Below, one piece after another: positions 15,903-23,484 of a DNA stretch of 23,484 bases. The stretch lies in NCBI GenBank assembly GCA_934132805.1, contig CAKPAB010000020.1, forward strand, positions 1 to 23,484, given 5' to 3'. Both the position numbers and the translations under genes were made by a program. Position 1 is the stretch's first letter; each line of letters starts with the position of its first letter. The stretch comes from an uncultured Clostridia bacterium (GTDB lineage: Bacteria > Bacillota > Clostridia > TANB77 > CAG-508). Under the pieces are notes generated by a model. The model saw only the letters and a list, made by a program, of their open reading frames with translations. It was not told the origin of the DNA and searched no databases.

Positions 15903-16541
15903 TTATTTTATTTTACCAAATACATTTAATGGCCAAATTCTTATCCATACTTTGCTTTCTATTTTTTCTAGTGGAATACATCCAAAAGCTCTACAGTCTG
16001 TGCTATAGTTTCTGTTGTCCCCCATAGCAAATACACAATTTTCTGGAACTATAAAGTCATCAAAGCCCGCTCCCATCAAGTCTGTAACAATTCCACTTTG
16101 AAGATAGTCCTCTTGCAATTCTTCTTCATTTATATAAACTTTGCCGTCTTTTATTTGAACATGTTCACCTGGTAATGCTATAACTCTTTTAATATAACTG
16201 TCTTTTCCTATTTCTAAAACATTGTATACAAATTTTCCCCATATACTTGTTGGCTCATCCTCATATTTTGCTACTGGATTACTTTGATCTATTTCACTAT
16301 ATGTATATGTTTTTTTGCTTGGAGCTTCAAATGTTATGATGTCTCCTCTTTCTGGTAATTTTTTTGTTGTTCTTCCCCATCTGTTTAACCATAGTCTTTG
16401 GTCTTGTACTAGTGTTGGATTCATTGATACTTGTTTTACTATTGTTGGTGTTCCTATAAAATATCTAAATAGTAACGCTAATACTACTGCTATTATTATA
16501 CAGTATATCCATTCTAGTATATCTTTTACTTTATCATTCAT
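15903..16541 (-). CDS. lepB: Type I signal peptidase
   Basis: Membrane-bound Ser/Lys protease of 212 residues that removes signal peptides from exported proteins. One N-terminal membrane segment (about 8-28) is followed by the catalytic Ser39 in VKQVSMNPTL, the general base Lys120 in YIKRVIALPGEHV, and box E GDNR (176-179). Box E usually continues S-x-DSR-x-FG; here it reads STDCRAFG, with Cys where Ser is typical. This Ser lies near the active site in the E. coli enzyme, so the change may be mildly functional. It is first in the lepB-holB-ricT-ferredoxin operon, with a promoter at 16636-16608 and AAGGAG before the ATG. Confidence 0.93.
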   Translation of the reverse strand: MNDKVKDILEWIYCIIIAVVLALLFRYFIGTPTIVKQVSMNPTLVQDQRLWLNRWGRTTKKLPERGDIITFEAPSKKTYTYSEIDQSNPVAKYEDEPTSIWGKFVYNVLEIGKDSYIKRVIALPGEHVQIKDGKVYINEEELQEDYLQSGIVTDLMGAGFDDFIVPENCVFAMGDNRNYSTDCRAFGCIPLEKIESKVWIRIWPLNVFGKIK

Positions 16542-16562
16542 TTGTATCTATCTCCTTATTTT

Positions 16563-16583
16563 TATAGTTTTACAATAAACTAT
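16563..16583 (-). promoter_or_regulatory. Leader hairpin of the lepB transcript
   Basis: TTATAGTTT and AAACTATAA flank a short loop between the predicted transcription start (near 16601) and the lepB RBS. It is AT-rich and its role is unclear; it may only stabilise the 5' end. Confidence 0.4.
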
Positions 16584-16607
16584 AACTTTAATTTCTTTAT
16601 CTTGTAT

Positions 16608-16636
16608 ATTATACATTAATTTATGAGATTTATCAA
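16608..16636 (-). promoter_or_regulatory. Promoter of the lepB operon
   Basis: Minus-strand TTGATA (16636-16631), a 17-bp spacer and TATAAT (16613-16608). Five of six -35 bases and all -10 bases match the sigma-A consensus. Confidence 0.8.
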
Positions 16637-16670
16637 TATTTTTAAGATGGAAAATAAAAATTATATCACA

Positions 16671-16735
16671 TTGTCAAAAAGGCCGCCCCTTTTTGACAGA
16701 AAAAAGTTGTCAAAAAAGGGCGGCCCTTTTGACAA
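16671..16735. repeat. Two inverted copies of the TTGTCAAAA palindrome, terminator of the kinase gene
   Basis: The first copy (16671-16698) has core GGCCGCCCC and the second (16707-16734) core GGGCGGCCC, so the two palindromes lie in opposite orientation seven bases apart. On the minus strand the second copy forms a stem of about 14 bp followed by TTTTTT directly after the sensor kinase stop, an excellent intrinsic terminator. The family also occurs at 9903-9931. Confidence 0.85.
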
Positions 16736-16739
16736 CTTT

Positions 16740-18059
16740 TTATTGTTTTGTTGGTACTCTAATAACAACCTCTGTCCCAACTCCAACTTCACTTTTAATA
16801 TCAATACTTCCTCCATTTTTATCCAAAATTTCCTTAGCAATTGATAGGCCTAAACCAGTACCTCCCATTTCTCTAGTACGTGCTTTATCTACCCTATAAA
16901 ATCTCTCAAAAATTCTAGATAAGTCTTCTTCTGGAATACCAATACCATTATCAAATATTTTTATATAAGCATCATTATAAACAAAACCAACATAAATCTT
17001 TATTTCTCCATTATCTGGTGTATATTTAATGCTATTTGTTAAAATATTTAACACAACACGTTCTATATCGTCCTTATCAGCATACACTGGAGGAACATCT
17101 GCTGTAACAAAAGCACTAACTTTATGTCCTTTTTTCTTTATTTCTATAGCTAACTTTTCTTGGCATCTTTTTACCAATTCACCTAAATCAAAACTTTCTT
17201 TTCTAGTCTTCTTTTTGTTGCTGTCATATCTAGACAATGTTAACAAATCTGTTACCAAACGTGCCATTCTTCTAGATTCTGAAGCAATTACATTTAAAAA
17301 TTTAGTTTGAGTTTCCTCATCATATCCACCTTCTAAAAGTGTATCTGCATAGCCCATTATAGAAGTTATTGGAGTTTTTAATTCATGTGATACATCTGCT
17401 ACTAATTCTTTTTGCATATTATCTAATTTTACATGTTCTGTAATATCTTGTATTACTGCAATTACTCCGTCTGGTCTTTCATCTTCATTTTTAAAAGGTG
17501 CAAACAATACTTTTACATATTGGTCATCTACCTGAATTCTTTGTTCTGTTGATGTCCAACTGTCTAAGTAAATTACTTTTTCCATATTTATGTCTAATTT
17601 AAACTTTGCAAATATGTCATCAAATGTATTATCCTCTGGGCTAATACTTAAAAATTTCTTCGCCGCCGGATTTATTAATATAATTTCCCCCTTCATATTA
17701 AATGCAATAATACCATCTGTCATATGTAACAAAATTGTTTCTATTTGATTTTTTCTAGAAGAAACTTCATTAAGCTTGTCCCTTAACTCTGCTCTTTCAT
17801 CACTTTTTATATATTTGTTTTTTGGACAAATTACAAATTTTGATAGATACGCCGAAATTGCTATTGCAGAAATAACATAAATAGCAAGTATTATAGCAAC
17901 CGTTCTTTTTGCTTGTACTAATACATTAGTATCTTGTCCATCTATAAGTTGTGGAACTTGAGCTAAAGAATTTATATATATAAATCCTAAAGTTCCTATA
18001 AGTATTAAACCTATTAATACAGAAATTAGTATAATTTTAGATTTTATATTTTTATACAT
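16740..18059 (-). CDS. PhoR/WalK-like sensor histidine kinase
   Basis: Membrane sensor kinase of 439 residues. Two membrane segments (about 8-30 and 53-75) enclose an outside loop of only about 22 residues, so it probably senses within or at the membrane. A PAS domain follows (about 101-210; DGIIAFNMKGEIILINPAA), then HisKA with His225 in DVSHELKTP, and HATPase_c with N box NILTNSIKYTP, G1 DNGIGIP, F box FERFY and G2 GGTGLGLS. It autophosphorylates and would pass phosphate to an OmpR-type regulator, but no regulator gene adjoins it. It starts 22 bp after murG and is presumably the last gene of the wall cluster. A strong palindromic terminator follows the stop. Confidence 0.92.
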   Translation of the reverse strand: MYKNIKSKIILISVLIGLILIGTLGFIYINSLAQVPQLIDGQDTNVLVQAKRTVAIILAIYVISAIAISAYLSKFVICPKNKYIKSDERAELRDKLNEVSSRKNQIETILLHMTDGIIAFNMKGEIILINPAAKKFLSISPEDNTFDDIFAKFKLDINMEKVIYLDSWTSTEQRIQVDDQYVKVLFAPFKNEDERPDGVIAVIQDITEHVKLDNMQKELVADVSHELKTPITSIMGYADTLLEGGYDEETQTKFLNVIASESRRMARLVTDLLTLSRYDSNKKKTRKESFDLGELVKRCQEKLAIEIKKKGHKVSAFVTADVPPVYADKDDIERVVLNILTNSIKYTPDNGEIKIYVGFVYNDAYIKIFDNGIGIPEEDLSRIFERFYRVDKARTREMGGTGLGLSIAKEILDKNGGSIDIKSEVGVGTEVVIRVPTKQ

Positions 18060-18081
18060 TTTTCATTCTCCCCATATAAAT

Positions 18082-19200
18082 TTATTTTTTTACTAATTTT
18101 AAAACTTCTTTATAAATTCTATTTTCCACATCATGTGTAGAAACTTTAAGAGCATTTTTTGACATTTGTATTTCCATATTTTTATCTAAAACTATTTTTT
18201 CGATTTGTGTATTTAAAACTTCTCCATCTAATTCATCATTTAATATAATCTTTGCAGCTCCAATACTTTCCAAAACTTTTGCATTATACAATTGGTGGTC
18301 ACCACTAACATTTGGTAATGGAATCAAGATTGATGGCTTTCCTAAATTAGAAATCTCTGTAATCGTCATTGCACCACTTCTCGCAACAATCAAATTAGAA
18401 ACATTCATAATTTCCTCCATATTGTAAATATATGGAACAATTTTAGCATTTTCAATATTATTAATATTAATGTTTTTATCTAATAACCTTTCTTTAATAA
18501 TGTCATATTGTTTTGGACCAGTAGCCCACATAATTTGATAATCTTTATTTAATTTATTTTTCAAAATTGCTAAAATTGCTTCATTGATTCTTTGAGCACC
18601 TTGGCTTCCTCCAAATATTAATACAATTGGTTTTGCTTCATTAAGTCCTGCCTTTTTTATTATTTGTAATTTTTCATTTATACCATAATCTTTTTTAGTA
18701 ATCTTTACAGGTGTACCTGTACACACAATTTTTTTGGCATTTTTAATTCTAGATTTTGCATCTTCGAAAGAAACCAAAATTGTATCTGTTTTTTTGGAAA
18801 GCATTTTTACTGCTTTTCCTGGAAATGCATTGCTTTCATGTAACAATGTTGGAATACCTAAACTATGTGCAGCAAAAATTGTTGCACCACAAATATACCC
18901 CCCTGTTCCAATTACTATATCTGGCTTAAATTCTTTAATTATTCTTTTAGCTTCACCATAGCCTTTAAATGTTTTATACATTTTTTTAATATTTTCAATT
19001 GATATTTTTTTGCTTAAACCATATGCATCAATTGTTCTCAATTCATAACCAGCTCTTGGCACTAAATCATTCTCAAGCCCTCTTGTCGTTCCTATAAAAA
19101 TTACTTTTGAATCTTTTTCTTCTTCTCTTATTTTGTTTGCAATCGCAAGTCCTGGGTTAATATGTCCCGCTGTACCTGCTGCAGCAATAATAACTCTCAT
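18082..19200 (-). CDS. murG: UDP-GlcNAc:lipid I GlcNAc transferase MurG
   Basis: Peripheral membrane GT-B glycosyltransferase of 372 residues that converts lipid I to lipid II on the cytoplasmic face. It has the N-terminal loop GTAGHINPG (9-17; family consensus GTGGH, with Gly to Ala here), the second glycine loop GTGGYICG followed by HESNAFPGKA, the third loop GGSQGA, and the C-terminal donor-binding region SGAMTITEISNLGKP. AAGGAG precedes the ATG. It lies downstream of mraY and ftsW in the wall cluster, but a 148-bp inverted REP pair separates it from ftsW and ends 16 bp before its start. Transcripts entering from ftsW must pass these hairpins, so attenuation is possible; no separate promoter was identified. 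Confidence 0.95.
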   Translation of the reverse strand: MRVIIAAAGTAGHINPGLAIANKIREEEKDSKVIFIGTTRGLENDLVPRAGYELRTIDAYGLSKKISIENIKKMYKTFKGYGEAKRIIKEFKPDIVIGTGGYICGATIFAAHSLGIPTLLHESNAFPGKAVKMLSKKTDTILVSFEDAKSRIKNAKKIVCTGTPVKITKKDYGINEKLQIIKKAGLNEAKPIVLIFGGSQGAQRINEAILAILKNKLNKDYQIMWATGPKQYDIIKERLLDKNININNIENAKIVPYIYNMEEIMNVSNLIVARSGAMTITEISNLGKPSILIPLPNVSGDHQLYNAKVLESIGAAKIILNDELDGEVLNTQIEKIVLDKNMEIQMSKNALKVSTHDVENRIYKEVLKLVKK

Positions 19201-19216
19201 AACACTCTCCTTAAGA

Positions 19217-19364
19217 AAAGGGAATTAGGGACGTTCCTTAAAATCCCTTCTTTAGGGGACTTAGGGACACTCCTATATTGACCCTTTTCTATATTTTAAT
19301 ATTAAAAGGAGCGTCCCCTTTTCCCTAAAAAAAGGGATTTTAAGGAACGTCCCTAATTCCCTTT
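19217..19364. repeat. REPIN: two REPs as 33-bp perfect inverted repeats between ftsW and murG
   Basis: The left arm 19217-19249 (beginning AAAGGGAATTAGGGACG) is the exact reverse complement of the right arm 19332-19364. Inside them is a second, imperfect inverted pair: GGGGACTTAGGGACACTCC at 19255-19273 against GGAGCGTCCCC at 19309-19319. The AT-rich centre (19274-19308) could be a loop. The whole region could form a long hairpin. The right arm, read on the minus strand, contains the TAG that ends the frame-restored ftsW. Confidence 0.9.
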
Positions 19365-19383
19365 TGCGCCAGCACGAGAAATA

Positions 19384-20490
19384 TTAAGTAACACTCCCAT
19401 CTCGCACAATAAGAAAAACAACGCTGTACCACCGGTAACTAAAAAATGGTAATGGCATACCTGTTGCAGGCATTGATGATGTAACAACTGCTACATTTAT
19501 TATAACCTGAATTGCTACCAATGCTGTAATGCCTATAGCAATTAAACTTCCAAACATATCTGGAGCCTTCATTGCAATCAATACACCTCTCCAAATAAAT
19601 ATTGCAAATAATATTAATACTACTGCACATCCAACAAAGCCCAACTCTTCTGCCAATATTGAAAATATAAAGTCATTGTGTGGCTCTGGTATATATAAAT
19701 ATTTTTGTTTACTATCTCCAAGTCCTACTCCAAATAAGCCTCCAGAGCCTATTGCATACAAACTTTGAACAACTTGCCATCCATCTCCCGTAATGTCTTG
19801 CCAAGGATTCATAAATGTTACAAATCTTTTTAGTCTATATGGCTCTAGTGCTATAAGTCCTATCAAACCTGGTATTCCAACTCCTATACCCGTTAATACA
19901 AAATGTTTAAATTTACAACCAGCCACAATCATCATTACACAAACAATTCCTATTATAACAATAGATGCACTCAAATGTGGCTCTAATAATAGCAATAATA
20001 TAATTGGTGCCAAATATAGAATATGTTTAATTAAACCTTTACCATAAAAAGGCAATTCGTCTCTATCTTTTACTAATATTCCAGCATAAAAAATTATCAT
20101 TAAAAATTTTACCACTTCTGATGGTTGAAACGAAAGTGTTTCGGTTATCCTTATCCATCTTTTTGCACCATTAACTTCTGTTCCCATTACTTTGACTGCT
20201 ATCAATAACAATACTGCCAATATCCATGCATGTTTATAAAACTTTTGATAAAATCTATAATCCATTTTAGATATAACTGCCATAAAGAACACCCCTAAAA
20301 CAGCAAAAAATAATTGTTTTGAAAAATATGCATAACTGTTTCCACTCTCTGAAAGTGCTGATGGTGAACTTGCTGATAATACCATAACTAAGCCTATTCC
20401 TAATAACAGCAAAATCGTTATTACCAATGTAAAATCAACTGGATTATTTAAAAAACTTGAAAAATTTTTTTCCTTTTTCTTTTTTGCCAT
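19384..20490 (-). CDS. ftsW: Lipid II polymerase FtsW/SpoVE, frameshifted near the C-terminus
   Basis: SEDS-family peptidoglycan glycosyltransferase with about ten membrane segments, partnering a class B PBP such as the spoVD product encoded upstream. Visible motifs are SQKL-type loop FQPSEVVK, EPHLSASIV, NPWQD and LYAIGSGGLFGVGLG, and IPEPHNDFIFSILAEELGF. The frame ends at 368 residues with FFSYRWYSVVFLIVRDGSVT, whereas the family has FFSYGGT followed by a last membrane helix. Removing one C at 19434/19435 restores SYGGTALFFLLCEMG and NISRAG, ending at TAG 19355-19353 after 378 residues. So a one-base insertion (real or a sequencing error) breaks a conserved end. AAGGAGAG precedes the start; mraY ends 13 bp upstream. 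Confidence 0.9.
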   Translation of the reverse strand: MAKKKKEKNFSSFLNNPVDFTLVITILLLLGIGLVMVLSASSPSALSESGNSYAYFSKQLFFAVLGVFFMAVISKMDYRFYQKFYKHAWILAVLLLIAVKVMGTEVNGAKRWIRITETLSFQPSEVVKFLMIIFYAGILVKDRDELPFYGKGLIKHILYLAPIILLLLLEPHLSASIVIIGIVCVMMIVAGCKFKHFVLTGIGVGIPGLIGLIALEPYRLKRFVTFMNPWQDITGDGWQVVQSLYAIGSGGLFGVGLGDSKQKYLYIPEPHNDFIFSILAEELGFVGCAVVLILFAIFIWRGVLIAMKAPDMFGSLIAIGITALVAIQVIINVAVVTSSMPATGMPLPFFSYRWYSVVFLIVRDGSVT

Positions 20491-20503
20491 TTATACTCTC
20501 CTT

Positions 20504-21484
20504 CTACACTATTTTTAATCCTATAAAGCATGTAATTAACGTTATTACTGAAAATATAACTACAACTTTATTTTCTCTCCAACCTGATAACTCAAAATGA
20601 TGATGTAAAGGTGCCATTTTAAATATTCTATTTCCAGTTTTTTTGAAATATGCAACTTGTATTATAACTGATAATGTTTCCAAAACCGGTATTATCGCTA
20701 TTACTAATAACAACAATGGCATTTTTAAATATAATGCTAAACCTGATATTACACCACCTAACATTAATGAGCCAGTATCTCCCATAAATACCTTTGCAGG
20801 ATGTAAGTTGAACATTAAAAAGCCTAATATTGCACCAATTACAATACTTCCAAATATTGATACTTCATATACTTGATTTGTAATTCCTATAACTGTTAAA
20901 CATGTTATTATAATTGCTGAAACACTTGAAGATAACCCATCAACTCCGTCTGTAAGGTTAACTGCATTTGTTGTTCCAAGTATAACTATAATTGCAAGTG
21001 GAATATATAAAAACTCTGGTATATTTATATACATTTTCCAAATTGGAATATATGTTTCTGTTCCTATCTTAAAGCCATATATTAAAAATAGTACATATGC
21101 AACAGCTATAATTAAAAGTCCAAACATTTTATAACGTGGTTTTAAACCTTCTGTGTTTTTCAAAACTAATTTTTTAAAATCATCTATAAAACCTATTAGT
21201 CCATATCCTATAGTTATTAATAACATTGGTAGTAATTTTTTTGCTACTTCATTATTTCCAGACAAATGTAAAAATATATATGTAACTGTAACTGCAATAA
21301 TTATTGCAATTATCATTATTATTCCTCCCATTGTTGGTGTCCCTTGTTTTTTCAAATGTGATGCAGGTCCTTCATTTCTTTCTATTTGACCTACTTTTAA
21401 TTTTTTTAATATTGGTATTGTTATTAAGCCACAAATTACTGAAATAACAAATGTCATAAGCAATACTTTTATTTCTAAATCCAA
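20504..21484 (-). CDS. mraY: Phospho-MurNAc-pentapeptide transferase MraY
   Basis: Integral membrane enzyme of 326 residues with about ten helices that attaches phospho-MurNAc-pentapeptide to undecaprenyl phosphate, making lipid I. Catalytic features are GFIDDFKK (the Asp pair), NLTDGVDGL, FMGDTGSL and the HHHFE loop near the C-terminus, plus the N-terminal KKQGTPTMGG. The start is TTG at 21484, preceded by GGAG at a short distance; no ATG lies nearby in frame before residue 10. It lies 33 bp after murE, where murF often intervenes, and 13 bp before ftsW, where murD is usual. All active-site motifs are intact. Confidence 0.95.
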   Translation of the reverse strand: MDLEIKVLLMTFVISVICGLITIPILKKLKVGQIERNEGPASHLKKQGTPTMGGIIMIIAIIIAVTVTYIFLHLSGNNEVAKKLLPMLLITIGYGLIGFIDDFKKLVLKNTEGLKPRYKMFGLLIIAVAYVLFLIYGFKIGTETYIPIWKMYINIPEFLYIPLAIIVILGTTNAVNLTDGVDGLSSSVSAIIITCLTVIGITNQVYEVSIFGSIVIGAILGFLMFNLHPAKVFMGDTGSLMLGGVISGLALYLKMPLLLLVIAIIPVLETLSVIIQVAYFKKTGNRIFKMAPLHHHFELSGWRENKVVVIFSVITLITCFIGLKIV

Positions 21485-21517
21485 TTTTCTCCAATCCCTT
21501 CTTTTTAATGTCTTTTG

Positions 21518-22999
21518 TTATGATTTATTTAATATTTTTTCTATAATATCTCTTACTATAATTCTTTCATCAAAAGGATGTTTAACACCATTTATCTCTT
21601 GATATGGTTCATGTCCTTTACCAGCCAAAATAATGATATCTTTTTTATTAGCCATTTTTATAGCATGTTCAATAGCTTCAACTCTGTCAACAACAACCTC
21701 ATATTTACCTTTTGTTTTCTTAATTCCCTCTTCAATTTGGTCAACAATTTTTTGTGGGTCTTCTGTTCTTGGGTTATCTGATGTAACTATTGTATAATCA
21801 GCAATTTTTCCTGATATTTCACCCATTATTGGTCTTTTACCTGAGTCTCTGTCTCCACCACAACCAAACACAGAAATAACTCTTCCACGTGTATAACTTT
21901 TTGTTGCTTGTAAAATATTTTGTAAGCTTTCTGGAGAATGAGCATAATCTATCATTATAGTTAATTCTAGTTTATTATCAACTAATTCTGACCTTCCTGG
22001 TACTCTAACCTCTAACAAAGCTTCTTTTATAACTTCTGAATCAATTCCAAATTTTTGTGCCACACAAATAGCAGCCAATGAGTTATAAACACTAAATCTA
22101 CCTGGTATTCCTGTTTTTACTCTTTCATTTCTATCTGTTATTTTTACTTTAAAATCAACATATGAATTTGTAATTGTTATATCTTTTGCCAAAACATTTG
22201 CAAAATTATCAATACCATATGTTACAATATTACTTTCTGGGAATAATTTTGGTATCTTTGCTGCGTGTAAATCATCAGCATTAACTATTCCTGTTTTGCA
22301 CATTTCAAATAATTTTAATTTTGAATTAAAGTAATCTTCCATTGTTGGATGTTCTCTTTCACTTATATGATCTTCTGAGAAGTTTGTAAATAAAACTATG
22401 TCAAATTGGCATCCATCAACTCTGTGTAATTTTAAACTTTGTGAAGAAACTTCCATTACACATACTTCTACACCTTCATCTACCATTTGTCTAAATGTTT
22501 GTTGTAACTCCAAACTTTCTGGTGTTGTTCTATCACTGTCTTTTATTCTCTTACCATTTATATATGTTGCAATTGTTCCTATTAGTCCAACTTTTTTTCC
22601 TGCTTTTTCTAATATTTCTTTTATCATAAATGTTGTTGTTGTTTTTCCTTTTGTTCCTGTAACACCAATTAATTTTAATTGTGATGATGGGTTACCATAA
22701 AAGTTTGATGAGCATATTGCTAATGCTACTCTTGTATCTGGTATCATTAAGATTGTTACATTTTCTGGTATATTTAATGCTTTTAAGTCACAGCCTTCTT
22801 CTACCATTACTACTGTTGCACCATTTTCTATTGCACTTTCTACATATTTATGTCCATCTGTTGCAAATCCTTTTATTGCTATAAACATATACCCTTCTTT
22901 TACTTTTTTTGAATTATTTTCAATTCCTTTAATTTCTAAGTCTAAATTTCCTTTTGCTTTAATTCCTTCTAATCCTACTAATATTTTTTTTAATTCCAT
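21518..22999 (-). CDS. murE: UDP-MurNAc-tripeptide synthetase MurE (meso-DAP type)
   Basis: Cytoplasmic Mur ligase of 493 residues that adds the third stem-peptide residue using ATP. The order is: N-terminal UDP-binding domain (1-105), central ATPase with P-loop GVTGTKGKTTTTF (about 112-124) and TTPESLELQ, and C-terminal domain with DNPR at 408-411 followed by TEDP, then GKGHEPYQ. DNPR is the signature for meso-diaminopimelate; Lys-specific enzymes differ here, so the wall is predicted to be mDAP type. AAGGGATGA precedes the ATG. A promoter lies at 23091-23063 in the 113-bp gap after spoVD, so the cluster can be transcribed from here as well as from upstream. Confidence 0.95.
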   Translation of the reverse strand: MELKKILVGLEGIKAKGNLDLEIKGIENNSKKVKEGYMFIAIKGFATDGHKYVESAIENGATVVMVEEGCDLKALNIPENVTILMIPDTRVALAICSSNFYGNPSSQLKLIGVTGTKGKTTTTFMIKEILEKAGKKVGLIGTIATYINGKRIKDSDRTTPESLELQQTFRQMVDEGVEVCVMEVSSQSLKLHRVDGCQFDIVLFTNFSEDHISEREHPTMEDYFNSKLKLFEMCKTGIVNADDLHAAKIPKLFPESNIVTYGIDNFANVLAKDITITNSYVDFKVKITDRNERVKTGIPGRFSVYNSLAAICVAQKFGIDSEVIKEALLEVRVPGRSELVDNKLELTIMIDYAHSPESLQNILQATKSYTRGRVISVFGCGGDRDSGKRPIMGEISGKIADYTIVTSDNPRTEDPQKIVDQIEEGIKKTKGKYEVVVDRVEAIEHAIKMANKKDIIILAGKGHEPYQEINGVKHPFDERIIVRDIIEKILNKS

Positions 23000-23032
23000 T
23001 TAGAATCATCCCTTCGTTTTAATATGTTTTAT

Positions 23033-23091
23033 GACCAAATTTTTGCTCATAATTTTGGTTACATTATATAACTATTTTTGCTTTTTGTATA
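23033..23091 (-). promoter_or_regulatory. murE promoter and downstream hairpin
   Basis: Minus-strand TATACA (23091-23086), 17 bp, then a perfect TATAAT (23068-23063). Just downstream, ACCAAA and TTTGGT (about 23057-23062 and 23033-23038) form an inverted repeat in the leader. The -35 matches four of six consensus bases. Confidence 0.6.
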
Positions 23092-23112
23092 GAGTTTTTC
23101 TACAAATTTATA

Positions 23113-23484
23113 CTAATATTTTACAAAAATTTTACTCCCTTTATTAACACTAACGCCCTCTCTTGGAGACTGTTCTTTAATAATAGTATTCTCTCTATCT
23201 ATTTCCTCGGAATCATTTTGAACACTAATCTCCAACCCAACTTCTTTAGTAGCATTTTCAGCTTCTTTAATACTTAAGCCTTCAACATTAGGTACCTGAA
23301 CTTGTTCAACCTGTTCAATTTCATCCTGATTTCCCTGTGCCACCTCCAAATAAGGCAAAATCTCACTAAAAACTTGACCTCCAACAGGTGCCGCAACACC
23401 ACCTCCTTGATGTCCTCCCTCACCAGTCGGGTTATACAAAGTAACCAACAAAACCACTTGTGGATTTTCAATAGGAGCAACACC
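23113..23484 (-). CDS. spoVD: Class B penicillin-binding protein, SpoVD-like, C-terminal part
   Basis: The C-terminal 123 residues of a transpeptidase that runs off the right edge of the window. The visible part has the end of the transpeptidase domain (APIENPQVVLLVTLYNPT, then GGGVAAPVGGQVFSEIL) and one PASTA domain (about the last 65 residues: VPNVEGLSIKEAENATK to KGSKIFVKY). A single C-terminal PASTA domain upstream of murE is the pattern of SpoVD/PBP2 proteins in Clostridia and Bacilli; the division PBP (FtsI-type) is the alternative. It would cross-link glycan strands made by the SEDS partner encoded three genes downstream. The active-site motifs lie outside the window. Confidence 0.88.
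   Translation of the reverse strand, partial: GVAPIENPQVVLLVTLYNPTGEGGHQGGGVAAPVGGQVFSEILPYLEVAQGNQDEIEQVEQVQVPNVEGLSIKEAENATKEVGLEISVQNDSEEIDRENTIIKEQSPREGVSVNKGSKIFVKY

Noticed and set aside
19384..19440. Programmed frameshift in ftsW
   Set aside because: The site (TAC CGG TGG) has no recognisable slippery sequence or stimulatory element, so an insertion or sequencing error is simpler.

Overview
The window comes from a low-GC, Gram-positive-type anaerobe, most likely a member of the Clostridia. The base composition is AT-rich with strong AGGAGG-type ribosome binding sites. There is a four-subunit pyruvate:ferredoxin oxidoreductase, a SpoVD-type penicillin-binding protein with a PASTA domain, a YtaF-like sporulation membrane protein and a MurE with the meso-diaminopimelate motif DNPR. 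Together these suggest a fermentative, probably spore-forming cell with an mDAP wall. The assignment rests on gene content only.

Left part (1-9170): a SERCA-like calcium ATPase (minus) faces a YtaF/MntP-like membrane protein (plus). A short GC-richer transcription unit follows, with promoter, perfect Shine-Dalgarno and terminator but an ATT in place of a start codon. Next are smc (minus), a prepilin-like protein with a formylglycine-generating-enzyme/lectin-type C-terminal domain (minus), and a small divergent XRE regulator (plus). A 30-bp palindrome covers the promoter between the last two.

Middle (9190-13940): a near-consensus promoter drives porC-porD-porA-porB. After porB comes a REP/RAYT module: REP units, a degenerate minisatellite, a Y1-type REP-associated tyrosine transposase on the minus strand, and a second REP pair in inverted orientation.

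Right part (13765-23484, all minus strand): a housekeeping operon lepB-holB-ricT-ferredoxin with its own promoter, then a cell-wall cluster read as spoVD-murE-mraY-ftsW-murG-sensor kinase. murF and murD are absent from their usual places, ftsW carries a one-base frameshift in its conserved C-terminus, and a 148-bp inverted REP pair (REPIN) sits between ftsW and murG.

The most distinctive signal is the REP family with core GGGATTTAGGGACGTTCC. It occurs at four loci and lies beside its probable transposase. At three loci the TAG/TAA in the REP serves as the stop codon of the adjoining gene (porB, ferredoxin, frame-restored ftsW), and the hairpin that follows looks like an intrinsic terminator. 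A second palindromic family (TTGTCAAAA, GC-rich core, TTTTGACAA) occurs three times.
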